Assembly: GCF_030695065.1 (NCBI RefSeq)
Contig: NZ_JAUYTR010000009.1
Coordinates: forward strand, 248,001 to 312,000
Direction of reading: 5' to 3'
Source: Sediminibacterium sp.
GTDB taxonomy: Bacteria; Bacteroidota; Bacteroidia; Chitinophagales; Chitinophagaceae
Length of the DNA: 64,000 nucleotides
Part shown: positions 62,674 to 64,000 of the stretch, in pieces
How the letters are laid out: every line of letters begins with the position of its first letter
Numbering within the stretch: the first letter of the stretch is position 1
Position numbers and translations under genes: made by a program
The notes under the pieces: generated by a model
Databases searched by the model: none
Told to the model about the DNA's origin: nothing
The model's input: the letters and a program-made list of their open reading frames with translations, nothing else

Positions 62674-64000
62674 ATGATGTACCACTTTGGTAATTGGAAT
62701 ACAAAAATCATATTAAAACTTTTGGCTACTGTTTTATTTTTTTTGGTGGGAATTGCGGAAACATTTGGACAGAATAGACAAAAAATACCCATTGATGGTA
62801 ATAGATGGTACCAATTAACGAATGTTGAAAGGGGATTACAACAATTATTTGATGGAGACCTTTTTACGGCTGTAGATGCCCAATTTGATAAAATAATTCC
62901 TTTACACGAATCTTATTACCCCCTTTTAAAGGGTGAATCAATGGTTATTGATAGTATTCGTTTTTATGATTGGAATGGAATCAGTACCAAGCCATTTACA
63001 CTTTACATAATAGATAGTAATTGGAATAGAAAAGCAATTGCTTCTTTTGACGGGTCAAAATATGATCGTTGGGTTGGCCCTTACCCAGAGCGTCCTGATA
63101 TTATTAAATTAGATGTTGCTGCAAGAAATATTATGTACTTAATGATTATTGCTGAAAATGATTTCCCTTCTGAAATTGAATGCTTTGGTTATTATACTCC
63201 GCCAGCAGCAACTACCCCTGTTTTAAAAAGAAAAATCCCACTATCAAACTTGTTAGGAGTTAACGGATACGAATGGAATTTTTCTGATCCACTTACAGAC
63301 CCATTTATTATTGACCCAAAAAGATTAAATGCAGTAAAATCATTCAGTGGATTTAGACATTATTTAGATTGGCAAAAATTAGAATACAAGCAAGGAAGCT
63401 ATACATATAGCCCTACTAGAAGTGGTAGCTGGAACTATGATGCTATTTACGAAACTTGTTTAAAAGAAGGCATCACCGTTTTGGCCTGTTTAAAAACCCT
63501 TCCAGATTGGATGCTTAATTCTTATCCAGACAGTTTGAAAGACTTAGAAAATAATCCTGTTTTTTATGGTAAAAATTTAAATGATCCTGCATCTTATATT
63601 GATCAAGCCAAATTAGCATTTCAGTTTGCCGCTAGGTATGGAAAAAATAAAACAGTAGATCAACAATTATTGAATGTGTATGATACTGCCCGCTGGACAG
63701 GGGATGAAATAAACCAAGTAAAAGTAGGTCTTGGACTAATTGAATATATAGAATGCGAAAACGAAAGAGATAAATGGTGGAAGGGAAGAAAAGCATATCA
63801 AACTGGAAGAGAATATGCAGCCAATTTATCTGCATTTTATGATGGTCATAAAAACACCTTGGGTATTGGTGTGGGTGTTAAAAACGCTGATAGCAGTATG
63901 AAAGTAGTGATGGCAGGCGTTGCCTTAGCCACAACCGATTATTTCAGGGGAATGATAGATTGGTGCAAGGAATTTAGGGGATATAAACCCGATGGAAGCG
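62674..64000 (+). CDS. Large secreted glycoside hydrolase-like protein (3' end cut by window)
   Basis: The frame is open from ATG 62674 (or 62677) to the last base, 442 residues visible. MMYHFGNWNTKIILKLLATVLFFLVGIAETFG is followed by a beta-sandwich-like region (about 60-165) and a TIM-barrel-like part: SGFRHYLDWQKLEY, ITVLACLKTLPDWM, then IEYIECENERDKWW, where Asn-Glu could be the acid/base pair of clan GH-A. I cannot name the family. The length so far and the secretion signal suggest a cell-surface enzyme; a C-terminal type IX sorting domain would lie outside the window. Confidence 0.75.
   Translation, partial: MMYHFGNWNTKIILKLLATVLFFLVGIAETFGQNRQKIPIDGNRWYQLTNVERGLQQLFDGDLFTAVDAQFDKIIPLHESYYPLLKGESMVIDSIRFYDWNGISTKPFTLYIIDSNWNRKAIASFDGSKYDRWVGPYPERPDIIKLDVAARNIMYLMIIAENDFPSEIECFGYYTPPAATTPVLKRKIPLSNLLGVNGYEWNFSDPLTDPFIIDPKRLNAVKSFSGFRHYLDWQKLEYKQGSYTYSPTRSGSWNYDAIYETCLKEGITVLACLKTLPDWMLNSYPDSLKDLENNPVFYGKNLNDPASYIDQAKLAFQFAARYGKNKTVDQQLLNVYDTARWTGDEINQVKVGLGLIEYIECENERDKWWKGRKAYQTGREYAANLSAFYDGHKNTLGIGVGVKNADSSMKVVMAGVALATTDYFRGMIDWCKEFRGYKPDGS

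Noticed and set aside
63632..63835. A 67-codon - strand frame near the right end
   Set aside because: Antisense within the open frame of the secreted glycosidase-like gene; no start context or motif.
1..64000. tRNA, rRNA, CRISPR array, insertion sequence or prophage
   Set aside because: No direct-repeat arrays, transposase or integrase frames, or cloverleaf-like segments were seen while reading both strands; a covariance-model scan could still find a small RNA.

Overview
The window is AT-rich DNA from a member of the Bacteroidota, most likely the Chitinophagaceae or a close relative. The grounds are: TonB-dependent receptors with a carboxypeptidase-like N-terminal domain, a DUF5686 protein, bacillithiol synthesis (BshC), a DAHP synthase-chorismate mutase fusion, a long LepB, a PorW/SprE-like TPR lipoprotein, YceI and OmpA/TSP3 proteins, almost no Shine-Dalgarno sequences, and promoters of the TTG...TAnnTTTG type. 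I saw no rRNA, tRNA, CRISPR array, insertion sequence or prophage. The gene order looks like ordinary chromosome backbone.

Layout. 1-2.7 kb: a + strand operon of a class-I glutamine amidotransferase-like protein (cut by the window edge), an ATP-grasp-like protein and the tRNA hydroxylase MiaE. 2.8-4.7 kb: OmpA/TSP3 and an RlpA-like protein. 4.8-14.45 kb: one large - strand aromatic amino acid cluster, transcribed pheA, aminotransferase, tyrA, DEAD-box helicase, DAHP synthase/chorismate mutase, aroB, aroA, aroC, DUF952. In front of pheA is a 28-codon reading frame with the block WFYSFYYFFF, followed by a strong intrinsic terminator: a textbook-like transcription attenuator. 14.6-16.7 kb: a tiny repeat-rich lipoprotein diverging from a sigma factor and a membrane-anchored HtrA-like protease with an anti-sigma-like N-terminus. 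16.7-25.2 kb: housekeeping genes (nucleotidyltransferase, PLP deaminase, lipB, rluD, subtilase, DinB, YceI, sucC). 25.2-33.7 kb: SprT-like, small membrane proteins, the PorW/SprE-like protein, PBP1A and BshC. 33.8-45.8 kb: D-amino acid dehydrogenase, fatty acid hydroxylase, cdd, lepB, a response regulator without a DNA-binding domain, two TonB-dependent receptors and pdhB. 45.9-55.8 kb: purC, trhO, a DUF5686 protein, the operon ferredoxin-ddl-PASTA-rhodanese, an acyl-CoA reductase and DegP. 55.9-61.7 kb: a - strand operon of a secreted PIG-L deacetylase, two overlapping tiny membrane proteins, a sodium:solute symporter and a GH13 enzyme. 61.9-64 kb: an outer-membrane barrel and the start of a large secreted glycosidase-like protein that runs off the window.

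How they fit. The aromatic cluster takes erythrose-4-phosphate and PEP to chorismate and on to Phe and Tyr; aroD/aroQ, aroE, aroK and trp genes are not here. The leader peptide carries Trp, Tyr and Phe codons, so it could sense all three products. The PIG-L/SSS/GH13 operon reads as outside-to-inside use of a sugar or glycoside. LepB, PBP1A, Ddl, PASTA, RlpA, OmpA and DegP form a scattered envelope theme. Several coding starts were moved inward or outward from the longest reading frame; the reasons are given per gene. Five small genes were recovered by reading the sequence directly: leader peptide, lipoprotein, two membrane proteins and a doubtful 35-codon frame.
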